A stretch of DNA of 64,000 bases from Diaphorobacter sp. HDW4B (GTDB taxonomy: Bacteria > Pseudomonadota > Gammaproteobacteria > Burkholderiales > Burkholderiaceae_C): NCBI RefSeq assembly GCF_011305535.1, contig NZ_CP049905.1, positions 1,436,001 through 1,500,000 on the forward strand, in the 5' to 3' direction. The position numbers and the translations under genes were made by a program. The notes under the pieces are model-generated. The model was given only the letters and a program-made list of their open reading frames with translations, ran no database searches and was not told the origin of the DNA. Below, one piece after another: positions 47,178 to 56,115 of this stretch (its first letter is position 1; each line of letters begins with the position of its first letter).

Positions 47178-48160
47178 GCTGCTGCTCCCGTCTCGGCAGT
47201 TTGACTTTGTCGCAACCAGCAGGCGGCCTGCGTTGCGCCTGCAGACATCAAATCAGGTCGCTCCTGTCGGCATCGATCGAACACTTGCGTGCAGCGCGGA
47301 TTGAACGCGCAGCCCTTGGGAATGGCGTTCAAACGCGGCATCGCGCCATCGATCTGGTTGAGCCGTTCGCGGTCGTCGTCCATGTCGGGAATCGACGCCA
47401 TGAGCCCTGCCGTGTAGGGATGCGCCGGGTGGTTGATCACCTCGTGCACCGGGCCGATCTCGGCCACGCGTCCCGCATACATCACCGCCACGCGGTCGCA
47501 GGTTTCGGCGATCACACCCATGTCGTGCGTGATCAGCATGACCGCCGCGCCGCGCGATTGACAGATGTTCTTGAGCAGCGTGATGATCTGCGCCTGGATC
47601 GACACATCGAGCGCCGTGGTCGGCTCGTCGGCAACGATCAGTTCGGGCTCCGCAGCCAGCGCCAACGCGATCACGACGCGCTGTCGCATGCCGCCCGAGA
47701 ACTGGTGCGGATAGTGGTCAATGCGCTGCTCCGCTGCCGGAATGCCGGTGTCCTTGAGCAACGAAATCGCGCGTTCGCGCGCCTGCGCTGCATTGAGCGG
47801 CAAGTGCGTGGTGATGGTTTCGATGAGCTGCCTGCCCACCGTGTATAGCGGATTGAGCGAGGTGAGCGGGTCCTGGAAAATCGCGCCGATGCGGCGGCCA
47901 CGGATGTGGCGCATCTGCTCATGCGGCAGGTTGTCGATGCGCTGGCCATTGAGCAGAATCTGCCCCGATGCGATGTGCCCCGGCGGCTCCAGCAGTCCGA
48001 TGATCGATGCACCCGTCAGCGATTTGCCTGCACCCGACTCGCCGACCACGCCCAGAATTTCTCCGGGCGCAATCGAGAACGATACGTTGTCGAGCGCGCG
48101 CAGCGTGCCTTTGCGGTTCGGGAATTCCACCACGAGATTTTTCACTTCAAGCAAGGACAT
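47174..48160 (-). CDS. dppD: Peptide ABC transporter ATP-binding protein (DppD/OppD type)
   Basis: 328 aa. Walker [10 protein letters not shown], signature [15 protein letters not shown], Walker [15 protein letters not shown], and the tail [21 protein letters not shown] with the family cysteines. Begins [20 protein letters not shown]. Lies 15 bases after the DppC-like permease gene. The peptide or other substrate cannot be read from the ATPase. Confidence 0.92.
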   Translation of the reverse strand: MSLLEVKNLVVEFPNRKGTLRALDNVSFSIAPGEILGVVGESGAGKSLTGASIIGLLEPPGHIASGQILLNGQRIDNLPHEQMRHIRGRRIGAIFQDPLTSLNPLYTVGRQLIETITTHLPLNAAQARERAISLLKDTGIPAAEQRIDHYPHQFSGGMRQRVVIALALAAEPELIVADEPTTALDVSIQAQIITLLKNICQSRGAAVMLITHDMGVIAETCDRVAVMYAGRVAEIGPVHEVINHPAHPYTAGLMASIPDMDDDRERLNQIDGAMPRLNAIPKGCAFNPRCTQVFDRCRQERPDLMSAGATQAACWLRQSQTAETGAAA

Positions 48161-48175
48161 GGCTTGTTCGCTCCC

Positions 48176-49102
48176 TCAACGAAGACGTGGGTTGAGGGCA
48201 TCGCGCAACCAGTCGCCCAGAAGATTCACCGACAGCGCGATCAGCACCAGCATCGCGCCGGGAAACACCGTGATCCACCACTCGCCGGAAAACAGGTAAT
48301 CGTTGCCGATGCGGATCAGCGTGCCGAGCGACGGCGATGTGGGGGGCGCGCCAACGCCGAGAAAAGACAGGGTCGCCTCGGTGATGATGGCGGTCGCCAC
48401 CTGAATCGTGGCCAGCACCATGACGGGCCCAAGCACGTTGGGCAGCACATGGCGGCGCATGATGCGAAACGGCGGCACGCCCGTCACGCGCGCGGCCTGC
48501 ACGTATTCCTTGCCGTACTCGACCATGGTGCTTGCGCGCACCGTGCGCGCGTATTGCACCCAGCCGTTGCTGCCTGCAAATGCGATGGCCAGCACCAGCA
48601 CCGCGAACGCCACGCCCTCCGCCGCGTTGGGATAGACGGCGCGCGCAACGCCTGCAATCAGCAGCGCGACCAGAATTGCGGGGAATGAGGACACCACATC
48701 GCATGCACGCATCAGCATCGCGTTGATCCAGCCGCCTTTGGCACCGGACACGAGCCCGAGCGTCACGCCGATCACGATGGACAGCGCCACCGACACAAAG
48801 CCGACGATGAGCGAAATGCGTGCGCCGTAGATCAACGCAGAGAGAATGTCGCGGCCTTGGTCGTCGGTGCCGAGCGGATATTTCCACGTGCCCTGCTCGA
48901 TCCAGGCGGGCGGCAGACGCGCATCCGACAGCTCCAGCGTCGTCAGATCGAACGGGTTGTGCGGCGCGACCCAGCCGGCAAACACCGAACAGAAAATGCA
49001 GATGAGCGCGATGACGGCAGCACTGATCGCGACGGGCGACGAGCGGAAGCTGTGCGCCACATCGCTGTCCCACCAGTGGGCCAGAGTTTGTTTTATCGAC
49101 AT
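48176..49102 (-). CDS. dppC: Peptide ABC transporter permease (DppC/OppC type)
   Basis: 308 aa from the ATG at 49102 (MSIKQTLAHWWDSDVAHSFR); an upstream frame to 49171 overlaps the amidohydrolase stop and is less likely. OppC_N segment, then a binding-protein-dependent transport domain with six helices. Family signature LGTDDQGRDILSALIYGARISL and the EAA loop EYVQAARVTGVPPFRIMRRH are present. Separated from the DppB-like permease by the M20 amidohydrolase gene. Confidence 0.92.
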   Translation of the reverse strand: MSIKQTLAHWWDSDVAHSFRSSPVAISAAVIALICIFCSVFAGWVAPHNPFDLTTLELSDARLPPAWIEQGTWKYPLGTDDQGRDILSALIYGARISLIVGFVSVALSIVIGVTLGLVSGAKGGWINAMLMRACDVVSSFPAILVALLIAGVARAVYPNAAEGVAFAVLVLAIAFAGSNGWVQYARTVRASTMVEYGKEYVQAARVTGVPPFRIMRRHVLPNVLGPVMVLATIQVATAIITEATLSFLGVGAPPTSPSLGTLIRIGNDYLFSGEWWITVFPGAMLVLIALSVNLLGDWLRDALNPRLR

Positions 49103-49157
49103 GACGGGGTGCGCTTTCTGTGAATCTGCTTCATCTTCTGTGTGTTTTTCAACATCG

Positions 49158-50378
49158 TCATTCCGCCACACTGAGCGGCATGCCTTGCTCGATCAATCCC
49201 GCATGCAGCGCAGCGCCCAGCGGAAGGATGTCGTCGTTGAAGTCGTACCGGCTGTTGTGCAGCGTGCTGTTGCCCGCGCCCATGCCCTGACCGATACGCA
49301 GGTACGCACCGGGTTTGTTCTGCAGCAGGAACGAGAAATCCTCTGCGCCCATGCTGGGTTCGAGATCGCGCACCACGTTCTCCGCGCCGACAATGGACGC
49401 TGCCACGTCTGCGGCAAAGCGAGCTTCGCTTTCGGTGTTGATGGTGGCCGGATAGATGCGCTCGTATCGCACATTCACGCTCGCGCCCAAGCCCATGGCA
49501 ATGCCGTTGCAGACCTCCTGAATGCGGCGCTCGACCATCTGCTGCACGGCGGGATCGAACGAGCGCACGGTGCCGACCAGCGTCGCGCTGCCGGGCAATA
49601 CGCTGAAGGCACCCAGATCGCCCGCCTGCACGGCACACAGGCTGATCACGGCGCTGTCGAGCGGCCGCACGTTGCGGGACACGATGCCCTGCACCGCCGT
49701 GATGATGTGGCCCGCGACCAGCACCACATCCACGGTTTGATAGGGATGCGCGCCATGGCCGCCGCGGCCCGTGATCTCGATGGTGATGCGATCGGCCGCA
49801 GCCATCATCGCGCCATCGTTGAGGCCGACCGTGCCGGGCTTCATCTGCGGCCAGTTGTGCATGGCGAAGACGGATTGCATCGGAAAACGCTCGAACAGGC
49901 CGTCCTCGATCATCACGCGCGCACCGCCCAGACCTTCTTCGGCCGGCTGAAAAATGAGCGCTGCCGTACCGTCAAATTGCCTTGTGGCTGCCAGATAGCG
50001 CGCCGCGCCGAGCAACATGGTCACATGTCCATCGTGGCCACAGCCGTGCATCAGGCCGGGCTTGGACGACTTCCAAGTGAACTCGTTGTGCTCCTGCATG
50101 GGCAGCGCGTCCATGTCGGCTCGCAGGCCCATCATGCTGCCGCTGGCACGCGTCTGTCCGTGAATCAGCGCGACCATGCCGGTCTTGCCGATGTGCTCAT
50201 GCACCTCGTCCACGCCACACAGACGCAGCGCTTCCGAGATGCGTTTGCTGGTGTACTTCTCTTCAAAGCCCAGTTCCGGGTGCGCATGCAGATCGCGCCG
50301 GAACGCGGTGAGTTCGGGATGCAGGCGTGCAATGTGCGCAAAGGCACGACCACCAGCCTTGATTCGAGCGGCCTGCAT
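49158..50378 (-). CDS. M20-family amidohydrolase (hippurate hydrolase / IAA-amino acid hydrolase type)
   Basis: 406 aa from the ATG at 50378, one base after the dppB stop. Metallo-amidohydrolase with FRRDLHAHPELGFEE, GLRADMDALPMQE, MHGCGHDGHVTMLLGAA, FQPAEEGLGGARVMIEDG and a dimerisation domain with TGRGGHGAHPY. Members cleave N-acyl amino acids, hippurate or aminobenzoyl-glutamate. Placement between the two permease genes implies that the imported compound is an N-acylated or peptide-like molecule hydrolysed on entry. The exact substrate is unknown. Confidence 0.9.
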   Translation of the reverse strand: MQAARIKAGGRAFAHIARLHPELTAFRRDLHAHPELGFEEKYTSKRISEALRLCGVDEVHEHIGKTGMVALIHGQTRASGSMMGLRADMDALPMQEHNEFTWKSSKPGLMHGCGHDGHVTMLLGAARYLAATRQFDGTAALIFQPAEEGLGGARVMIEDGLFERFPMQSVFAMHNWPQMKPGTVGLNDGAMMAAADRITIEITGRGGHGAHPYQTVDVVLVAGHIITAVQGIVSRNVRPLDSAVISLCAVQAGDLGAFSVLPGSATLVGTVRSFDPAVQQMVERRIQEVCNGIAMGLGASVNVRYERIYPATINTESEARFAADVAASIVGAENVVRDLEPSMGAEDFSFLLQNKPGAYLRIGQGMGAGNSTLHNSRYDFNDDILPLGAALHAGLIEQGMPLSVAE

Positions 50379-50379
50379 C

Positions 50380-51363
50380 TCAATGCCCCCCTGCTTTGCC
50401 AGCAATGCCAAGGCGCGGATCGACGGCAAAGTACAGCATGTCCACGACCAGATTGATGATCACGAAGATCAGCGCAATCAGGCAGAGATAGGCGGCCATC
50501 ACCGGAATGTCGGCATACATCACCGCCTGAATAAACAGCAGGCCCATGCCCGGCCACTGGAACACGGTCTCGGTGATGATAGCGAACGCGATCAGCCCGC
50601 CCAACTGCAGGCCGGTGATGGTCATCACCGGCACCAGCGTGTTCTTGAGTGCGTGACCGAAATAGATCGCCCGGTCCGTCAGGCCCCGCGCACGCGCGAA
50701 CTTGATGTAGTCCGTGCGCAGCACTTCGAGCATCTCGGCCCGTACCAGCCGCATGATCAGCGTGAGCTGAAAAATCGCCAGCGTGATCGCGGGCAGCGTG
50801 ATGTGATGCCAGCCCTTGGCCGTGAGCAACCCCGTGCTCCACCAGCCCAGCTGGATCACGTCACCACGACCAAAGCTCGGAAACCAGCCGAGCGTGACCG
50901 AGAACACGAGAATCAACAGAATGCCGATGAGGAAGGTCGGCAGCGACACGCCAAGCAGGGACAGCGTCATGAACACCTGGCTCAGGAACGTGCCGCGCTT
51001 GAGCGCCGCGTACACCCCCATGGGTATGCCGACCACCAACGCAATCAGCGCCGCCACCAAGGCCAGTTCGAGCGTGGCAGGAAAGCGTTCCGCAATCAGA
51101 CGGGATACCTTCGCGCCCTGCCGCAGACTCAGGCCGAAGTCGCCCTGAGCGGCATTCACCAGAAAGTGCCAGAACTGCACAACAAAGGGTTGGTCCAGCC
51201 CCAGCGAAGCGCGCAGCTCCTGGATCTGCTGCGGCGTGGCATCCTGCCCCAGCATGGTGACGACGGGGTCACCGACGTACTGGAAAAGCATGAACGAAAT
51301 GAACGCAACCGTGACCATCACGATCACGGCTTGAATCAGTCGGCGCAGGATGAAGGCGAGCAT
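50380..51363 (-). CDS. dppB: Peptide ABC transporter permease (DppB/OppB type)
   Basis: 327 aa. Begins MLAFILRRLIQAVIVMVTVA with the conserved N-terminal helix, then DPVVTMLGQDATPQQIQELR, and the EAA loop LRTDYIKFARARGLTDRAI. Six membrane helices. It is the first gene of the operon; the 376-base region upstream to the porin gene holds its promoter. No periplasmic binding protein gene is present in the operon or in the window. Confidence 0.92.
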   Translation of the reverse strand: MLAFILRRLIQAVIVMVTVAFISFMLFQYVGDPVVTMLGQDATPQQIQELRASLGLDQPFVVQFWHFLVNAAQGDFGLSLRQGAKVSRLIAERFPATLELALVAALIALVVGIPMGVYAALKRGTFLSQVFMTLSLLGVSLPTFLIGILLILVFSVTLGWFPSFGRGDVIQLGWWSTGLLTAKGWHHITLPAITLAIFQLTLIMRLVRAEMLEVLRTDYIKFARARGLTDRAIYFGHALKNTLVPVMTITGLQLGGLIAFAIITETVFQWPGMGLLFIQAVMYADIPVMAAYLCLIALIFVIINLVVDMLYFAVDPRLGIAGKAGGH

Positions 51364-51667
51364 GTGGTGCGGGGAGTCCTTGATTCTTCTTCAGTGCGCT
51401 GTAGCAGGAAGCCTGCCAACGTCATCGCCCTGTCCAATAGTCATCACTATGCCGTTACGCACGGCGGAATTGCCGCCGGGAAATCCCTGACAGACAAATC
51501 GACGCGTGTCTGGACATTTGCATTGCGTGCAAGAGACGCGCCGAAATGGCGCACGATCCCACAGTCCGCCAAGGGGTATCGGCGTCTCGGCGACACAGAC
51601 GCATCACGGATCAACCGCTTCCATCACGATTGACGCCCTGGCGAGCGACGGAAGGAGAAAGCAGGGA
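51364..51667. other. Intergenic region upstream of dppB
   Basis: About 300 bases without a gene. A short dyad ATAGT-N4-ACTAT occurs at 51437-51450. A GCCG-rich palindrome GGCGGAATTGCCGCC is at about 51465-51479. No convincing promoter pair was found on the minus strand. Short open frames on the plus strand have no recognisable content. Confidence 0.4.
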
Positions 51668-51669
51668 CG

Positions 51670-51705
51670 AAAAAAAACCGCCGCTCCGAAGAGTGGCGGT
51701 TTTCA
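51670..51705 (-). terminator. Intrinsic terminator of the porin gene
   Basis: A nine-pair stem CCGCCGCTC / GAGTGGCGG (51678-51686, 51691-51699) with the tight CGAA tetraloop; on the minus strand it is followed by eight T residues. It begins about 35 bases after the porin stop. Confidence 0.9.
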
Positions 51706-51739
51706 TTTCTAACTCAAGCTGGCAGATGCCAGCCGGAAA

Positions 51740-52777
51740 TTAGAAGGAGTGGCGGATACCAACTTGCAGGCCGGTTTGAGCCTTGCCAGCGCCAGGACCG
51801 TCTGTGTTCAGCTGCTTGGAAGCCAGACCCAGGTTTGCGCCGTCCTTGTTCTTCAGGTACGACACGTTGCCGTACACAGCAGTGCGCTTGGACAGGTTGT
51901 ACACGTAGCCCAGGCTCAGCTGGTGCGACTTGCCGTCGTCAAAAGCCTTTTGGTCGTACAGAGCGTACTGGATCTTGACTTCGCCAGCGCCCACTGGAGC
52001 GGAAGCACCCAGCATGTAAGCGTTAACCTTTTGGTTCGACAGGCCGTCGCGCTTGTCGCGAGTCTGTTGAACGATACCGTTCAGCTTCACAACGTTCAGG
52101 TTGTACGAAGCACCCAGTGTCAGGGCGTTGCGATCGCGGTTAGCGGCAACAGTGTCACGGTCGTCGTAGGACAGAGCAACGCTCAGAGGGCCGTTGTCAT
52201 ATGCAACGTAACCACCCATGTAGCGACCAGCGTGGCCGGAAGTTTGCTCGTCGAAACCGTAACCGAAGGCAGCGTTGAAGCCACCCATGTTAGGTGTGTA
52301 GTACGAAACCATGTTGCTCGAACGGATGCCGTTGGCATCGCCAGCTGTACCGTACCAGTTGCTCCAGCCCATGAATTGGCCAATACCGGTTTGGTTGAAC
52401 AGATCGTAGGAGCTGGTCTTGGTGTAGCCAGGGGTCAGGTCACGGCCCAGACGCACTTCACCGAAGCCGCCGGACAGGGACACTGTCGAACGACGCTTGA
52501 AGTTGAAGCCAGCGGAGTTGCCGTCATCACCGAAGATTTCGCCTTCCAGCCAGAAGCCAGCCTTCAGACCGCCACCCAGATCTTCCACGCCGCGGAAGCC
52601 GATACGGCTGGTGTAGTTGCCGGAAGTGTAAACGCCGTACTTGCTGTCGCCAGCTGCATTGGCCTTGTTCACGTAGCCGATACCAGTGTCGACGATACCG
52701 AACAGGGTCACGGAAGATTGAGCCATCGCAGCGCCGGAGGAAGCCAGCACAGCCAGGGCAATCAGTGATTTTTTCAT
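51740..52777 (-). CDS. Gram-negative general porin (Omp32/OmpC-like of betaproteobacteria)
   Basis: 345 aa. Signal peptide MKKSLIALAVLASSGAAMAQ, cleavage near 20. The mature protein is a 16-strand type porin with SSVTLFGIVDTGIGYVNK, SRIGFRGVEDLGGGLKAGFW, FNFKRRSTVSLSGGFGEVRLGRD in the constriction-loop region, and a C-terminal Phe (GLQVGIRHSF) that directs outer-membrane insertion by BAM. GGAG precedes the ATG by nine bases. Codon bias is high, as in groEL, indicating strong expression. The substrate selectivity (anion in Omp32 of Delftia) is not shown by sequence alone. Confidence 0.95.
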   Translation of the reverse strand: MKKSLIALAVLASSGAAMAQSSVTLFGIVDTGIGYVNKANAAGDSKYGVYTSGNYTSRIGFRGVEDLGGGLKAGFWLEGEIFGDDGNSAGFNFKRRSTVSLSGGFGEVRLGRDLTPGYTKTSSYDLFNQTGIGQFMGWSNWYGTAGDANGIRSSNMVSYYTPNMGGFNAAFGYGFDEQTSGHAGRYMGGYVAYDNGPLSVALSYDDRDTVAANRDRNALTLGASYNLNVVKLNGIVQQTRDKRDGLSNQKVNAYMLGASAPVGAGEVKIQYALYDQKAFDDGKSHQLSLGYVYNLSKRTAVYGNVSYLKNKDGANLGLASKQLNTDGPGAGKAQTGLQVGIRHSF

Positions 52778-53085
52778 TGCGAGTTACTCCAAGGTTAAAC
52801 AGAGGGCCCTGGATCAAGGGGACTAGAGGCACATACTTCTGTGCAGCCCGCCGGTTCCCCCGGGCCAACCTCCTGGTGGGGAAGTTAGTCCTATTGCAAC
52901 AGAGGTGGCGATCTTTCGCAAAGGAATTCCCTCACAAAGCGCCGAAATGCCGGAATTCCGTTGCGGTGCTGCAACACCACCCAACCCATAGTTAAAGCAC
53001 TCAAATGGTGCCTCGTCAACCCGGCAATACGGCTATTTTTGTAAACAACCTATAGATGGCTCGATTCTGCCGACAATAGAGCCCA
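52778..53085. other. Divergent intergenic region between porin and coq7
   Basis: 308 bases with no gene visible. It holds the porin leader and the candidate promoter at 52991-53019. An AT-rich patch GGCTATTTTTGTAAACAACC near 53032-53051 precedes coq7 and may contain its promoter, but no clear -35/-10 pair was found. Confidence 0.4.
52991..53019 (-). promoter_or_regulatory. Candidate promoter of the porin gene
   Basis: Minus-strand TTGACG (53019-53014), 17-bp spacer, TTTAAC (52996-52991). It implies a leader of over 200 bases before the porin ATG, long enough for post-transcriptional control by small RNAs, which is common for porins. The leader includes GC-rich pairing segments around 52850-52875. 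Confidence 0.4.
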
Positions 53086-53703
53086 ATGGACCACATCCTC
53101 AGAACCGCGGACGCCGCGCTCCGTACCCTTTTTGCATCACCCAAGGCAAGTGAGCCCTCGCCAGCGGGTCGTTTTGACGAGCCCGAACTGAGCAACGACG
53201 AGCGCCGCCTCTCCGGCGCGCTGATGCGCGTGAACCACGTGGGCGAGGTGTGCGCGCAGGCGCTGTACCTTTCTCAAGCAGCTGTCACCCGCGATCCGCA
53301 GTTGCGCGAAAGCCTGCTCGAGTCGGCCCGCGAAGAACTGGATCATCTGGCCTGGACCCGCGACCGTCTCGACGCCCTTGGCAGCCGCCCTAGCCTGCTC
53401 AATCCACTGTGGTTTGCGGGCGCATTCGCCATCGGCCTAGGGGCCGCAAAAATCAGCGACAGGATCAGCCTCGGCTTTGTCGTGGAAACGGAACGGCAGG
53501 TATCCGAACATCTGCAAGGCCATCTGGGCACTCTGCCCGAAGCCGACACACCCTCGCGTCAAGTGGTCGCCCGCATGCAACAGGACGAGGAGCGCCATGC
53601 CGCCCAGGCGCTTGCAGCGGGAGCGCAGGAGCTGCCCACGCCCGCCCGCCTGCTGATGAAGGCCGCCGCCAAGGTCATGACGACGACCGCTCACTATATA
53701 TAG
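53086..53703 (+). CDS. coq7: Coq7-type di-iron demethoxyubiquinone hydroxylase
   Basis: 205 aa. Hydroxylates 2-polyprenyl-3-methyl-6-methoxy-1,4-benzoquinone in ubiquinone synthesis. The di-iron carboxylate ligands of the family are visible: Glu54 ([12 protein letters not shown]), Glu84 and His87 (REELDHLAW), a Glu in [12 protein letters not shown], and DEERHA. The last part ([20 protein letters not shown]) is the membrane-associated tail. Coq7 is the typical enzyme of betaproteobacteria at this step, where UbiF is absent. Confidence 0.95.
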   Translation: MDHILRTADAALRTLFASPKASEPSPAGRFDEPELSNDERRLSGALMRVNHVGEVCAQALYLSQAAVTRDPQLRESLLESAREELDHLAWTRDRLDALGSRPSLLNPLWFAGAFAIGLGAAKISDRISLGFVVETERQVSEHLQGHLGTLPEADTPSRQVVARMQQDEERHAAQALAAGAQELPTPARLLMKAAAKVMTTTAHYI

Positions 53704-53739
53704 AGCGCATAGAGCGCCCTTGGCTCCTCAGGGGCAGCT

Positions 53740-54189
53740 TCAGGCTTCGACGATGTCGAAACCCGTCGTGATTTCGGCCGTCTTGCCCAGCATGATGCTG
53801 GCCGAGCAGTACTTCTCGTGACTCATCGCAATCGCGCGCTCTACCGCAGCGGCAGGAATGCCCTTGCCGGTCACGGTGAACTGCATGTGGATCTTGGTGA
53901 ACACCTTGGGATCGGTCTCGGCGCGCTCCGAGGTGAGCTTGACGCTGCAGCCACGCACATCATGGCGACCGCGCTTGAGAATCAGCACCACGTCGTAAGC
54001 CGTGCAGCCGCCAGTTCCAGCGAGCACGGTTTCCATGGGGCGCGGCGCCAGATTCTGGCCGCCGTTCTGCGGATTGTTGGCATCGGGTGCGCCGTCCATG
54101 GCCAGAACATGGCCGCTGCCGGTCTCTGCCACAAAGCCCATTCCGGAGCGGGTTCCCGAGTTGCCGGTCCAGCTGACTGTGCATTCCAT
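53740..54189 (-). CDS. OsmC-family redox protein (YhfA-like)
   Basis: 149 aa from the ATG at 54189, with GAGGAA upstream. The fold's two reactive cysteines are Cys62 (ETVLAGTGGCTAYD) and Cys128 (MSHEKYCSASIML). This places it among the OsmC/Ohr superfamily, in the YhfA branch by its NLAPRPMETVLAGTGG start. OsmC/Ohr proteins reduce organic hydroperoxides; the physiological role of the YhfA branch is less clear. It converges with coq7 (36 bases apart). Confidence 0.88.
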   Translation of the reverse strand: MECTVSWTGNSGTRSGMGFVAETGSGHVLAMDGAPDANNPQNGGQNLAPRPMETVLAGTGGCTAYDVVLILKRGRHDVRGCSVKLTSERAETDPKVFTKIHMQFTVTGKGIPAAAVERAIAMSHEKYCSASIMLGKTAEITTGFDIVEA

Positions 54190-54283
54190 TGTTTGATTCC
54201 TCAAAAGTGACTCGCCAACGCAACACCACGCTGCGTCACGAAAAATTCATGCTGATTTTGCTGCATCGCAGCAAGATTTGGGA

Positions 54284-54406
54284 GTAGAATTCAACTCATG
54301 CGCTAAACGACGCTGGAAACAGCCAATTTAGTGCGCCAATTGTCTCCTCCATCTCCTCAAAGGATGGATTTGGCCCCGGACTTCACAGTTTGGGGCCATT
54401 TTTTTG
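54284..54406 (+). ncRNA. Candidate small RNA with intrinsic terminator
   Basis: A strong terminator (TGGCCCC, 14-base loop, GGGGCCA, then seven T; 54371-54405) stands on the plus strand with no plus-strand gene before it: the upstream gene is on the other strand, and coq7 ended 650 bases earlier. A possible -10 TAGAAT lies near 54285 and the -35 is weak. The interval has no convincing open frame but contains TCTCCTCCATCTCCTC (about 54341-54356), complementary to Shine-Dalgarno sequences. A short regulatory RNA or an ilvA leader attenuator are both possible. Confidence 0.35.
54371..54405 (+). terminator. Intrinsic terminator upstream of ilvA
   Basis: Seven-pair stem TGGCCCC (54371-54377) with GGGGCCA (54392-54398), followed by T7. 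It lies about 105 bases before the ilvA ATG. It would end a short RNA or attenuate ilvA transcription. Confidence 0.85.
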
Positions 54407-54510
54407 CCTTTTTGAACGTCAACTACCTGCGCCCGCCCTGCGGACAGGCCAGCTTGTTCCTATGATGGCGGCCCAAGCACTGCCATCGATCAGTGCCAAC
54501 GGACCGCCAG

Positions 54511-56085
54511 ATGACAAACAAACAACAGACACTCAGCCCCTTCGACTACCTCAAGAAGATCCTGACCGCCCGCGTCTACGACGTCGCTGTCGAGTCCGAT
54601 CTGCAGGTCGCCAAGGCCCTCAGCCGCCGCCTGCACAACAAGGTGCTGCTCAAGCGCGAAGACCAGCAACCCGTGTTCAGCTTCAAGCTGCGCGGTGCCT
54701 ACAACAAGATGGCGCAGCTCACGCCCGAGCAGCTCGCACGCGGCGTGATTTGCGCATCGGCTGGCAACCACGCGCAGGGGGTGGCGATGAGCGCATCCAA
54801 GCTCGGCACGCGAGCCGTGATTGTGATGCCAACCACGACGCCTCAACTCAAGATTGACGCAGTGAAAACCCTCGGTGGCGAGGTGGTGCTGAGCGGCGAA
54901 AGCTACAACGATGCCTACGACCACGCGGCCAAGCTGCAGAAGGAAGAAGGCCTGACCTTCGTGCATCCGTTCGATGATCCGGACGTGATCGCTGGTCAGG
55001 GCACGATTGCCATGGAAGTGCTGCGCCAACTGCAGGCACTTGGCAGCAACAAGCTCGACGCGGTGTTCGTCGCCATCGGCGGCGGCGGCCTGATCTCGGG
55101 GGTGGCCAACTACATCAAGGCCGTGCGTCCCGACATCAAGGTGATCGGTGTGCAAATGAACGACTCGGACGCGATGATGCAGTCGGTCGCCAATCACGCG
55201 CGCGTGACGCTGCCGGACGTGGGTCTGTTCTCGGATGGCACCGCCGTGAAGCTGGTCGGCGAGGAAACCTTCCGCGTGGCGAGCAATCTGGTGGACGACT
55301 ACATCCTCGTGGACACCGACGCCGTCTGCGCCGCCATCAAGGACATCTTTGTCGACACACGCTCCATCGTCGAGCCCGCCGGTGCGCTGGCCGTGGCCGC
55401 GATCAAGCAGTATGTCGCCAAGCACAAGACCAAGGGCGAGACCTACGCCGCGATTCTGTGCGGCGCGAACATGAACTTCGACCGCCTGCGCTTCGTCGCC
55501 GAGCGCGCCGAGGTCGGTGAAGAGCGCGAAGCCCTGTTCGCCGTGACGATTCCCGAAGAACGCGGCAGCTTCAAGCGTTTCTGCGAAGTGGTCGGCACTC
55601 TGCCCGGTGCCACCCGCAATGTGACCGAGTTCAACTACCGCATCAGCGATTCCAAGCGCGCCCATGTGTTCGTCGGCCTGACCACGAACGGCCGTGGCGA
55701 ATCGGAAAAGATCGCCAAGAACTTCGTGAAGAACGGCTTCGATGCGCTCGACCTCACGCACGATGAACTGGCCAAGGAACACCTGCGCCACCTCGTCGGC
55801 GGCCATTCGTCGCTCGCGCAGGATGAGCGCCTGATGCGCTTCACCTTCCCCGAGCGTCCAGGCGCGCTGCTCAAGTTCCTGAGCCTGATGCAGCCGCACT
55901 GGAACATCAGCCTGTTCCACTACCGCAATCAGGGCGCGGACTATGGCCGCATTCTCGTGGGCATGCAGGTGCCACCGGAAGACGCGGCCGAGTTCGACCA
56001 GTTTCTCAAGGCACTGGGCTACCCCTATGTCGAAGAGACGCTCAATCCCGCCTACCGTCTGTTCCTGCAGGCCAACGGCCGCTGA
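54511..56085 (+). CDS. ilvA: Threonine ammonia-lyase, biosynthetic
   Basis: 524 aa from the ATG at 54511. PLP-dependent enzyme that makes 2-oxobutanoate for isoleucine. The PLP lysine is Lys59 in FSFKLRGAYNKM; SAGNHAQGVAMSA, the phosphate loop IGGGGLISGVANY and the CGANMNFDRLRFVAERAE segment are typical. Two C-terminal ACT-like regulatory domains (about 330-400 and 430-510; ALFAVTIPEERGSFKRFCEV and MRFTFPERPGALLKFLSLM) mark the isoleucine-inhibited biosynthetic form. Confidence 0.96.
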   Translation: MTNKQQTLSPFDYLKKILTARVYDVAVESDLQVAKALSRRLHNKVLLKREDQQPVFSFKLRGAYNKMAQLTPEQLARGVICASAGNHAQGVAMSASKLGTRAVIVMPTTTPQLKIDAVKTLGGEVVLSGESYNDAYDHAAKLQKEEGLTFVHPFDDPDVIAGQGTIAMEVLRQLQALGSNKLDAVFVAIGGGGLISGVANYIKAVRPDIKVIGVQMNDSDAMMQSVANHARVTLPDVGLFSDGTAVKLVGEETFRVASNLVDDYILVDTDAVCAAIKDIFVDTRSIVEPAGALAVAAIKQYVAKHKTKGETYAAILCGANMNFDRLRFVAERAEVGEEREALFAVTIPEERGSFKRFCEVVGTLPGATRNVTEFNYRISDSKRAHVFVGLTTNGRGESEKIAKNFVKNGFDALDLTHDELAKEHLRHLVGGHSSLAQDERLMRFTFPERPGALLKFLSLMQPHWNISLFHYRNQGADYGRILVGMQVPPEDAAEFDQFLKALGYPYVEETLNPAYRLFLQANGR

Positions 56086-56115
56086 TCGCATAGCACCACG
56101 AAACGCCGCCACGAC

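Noticed and set aside
51749..52768. Plus-strand open frame across the porin gene
   Set aside because: Complementary-strand shadow of a highly codon-biased porin; no signal peptide or family motif of its own.
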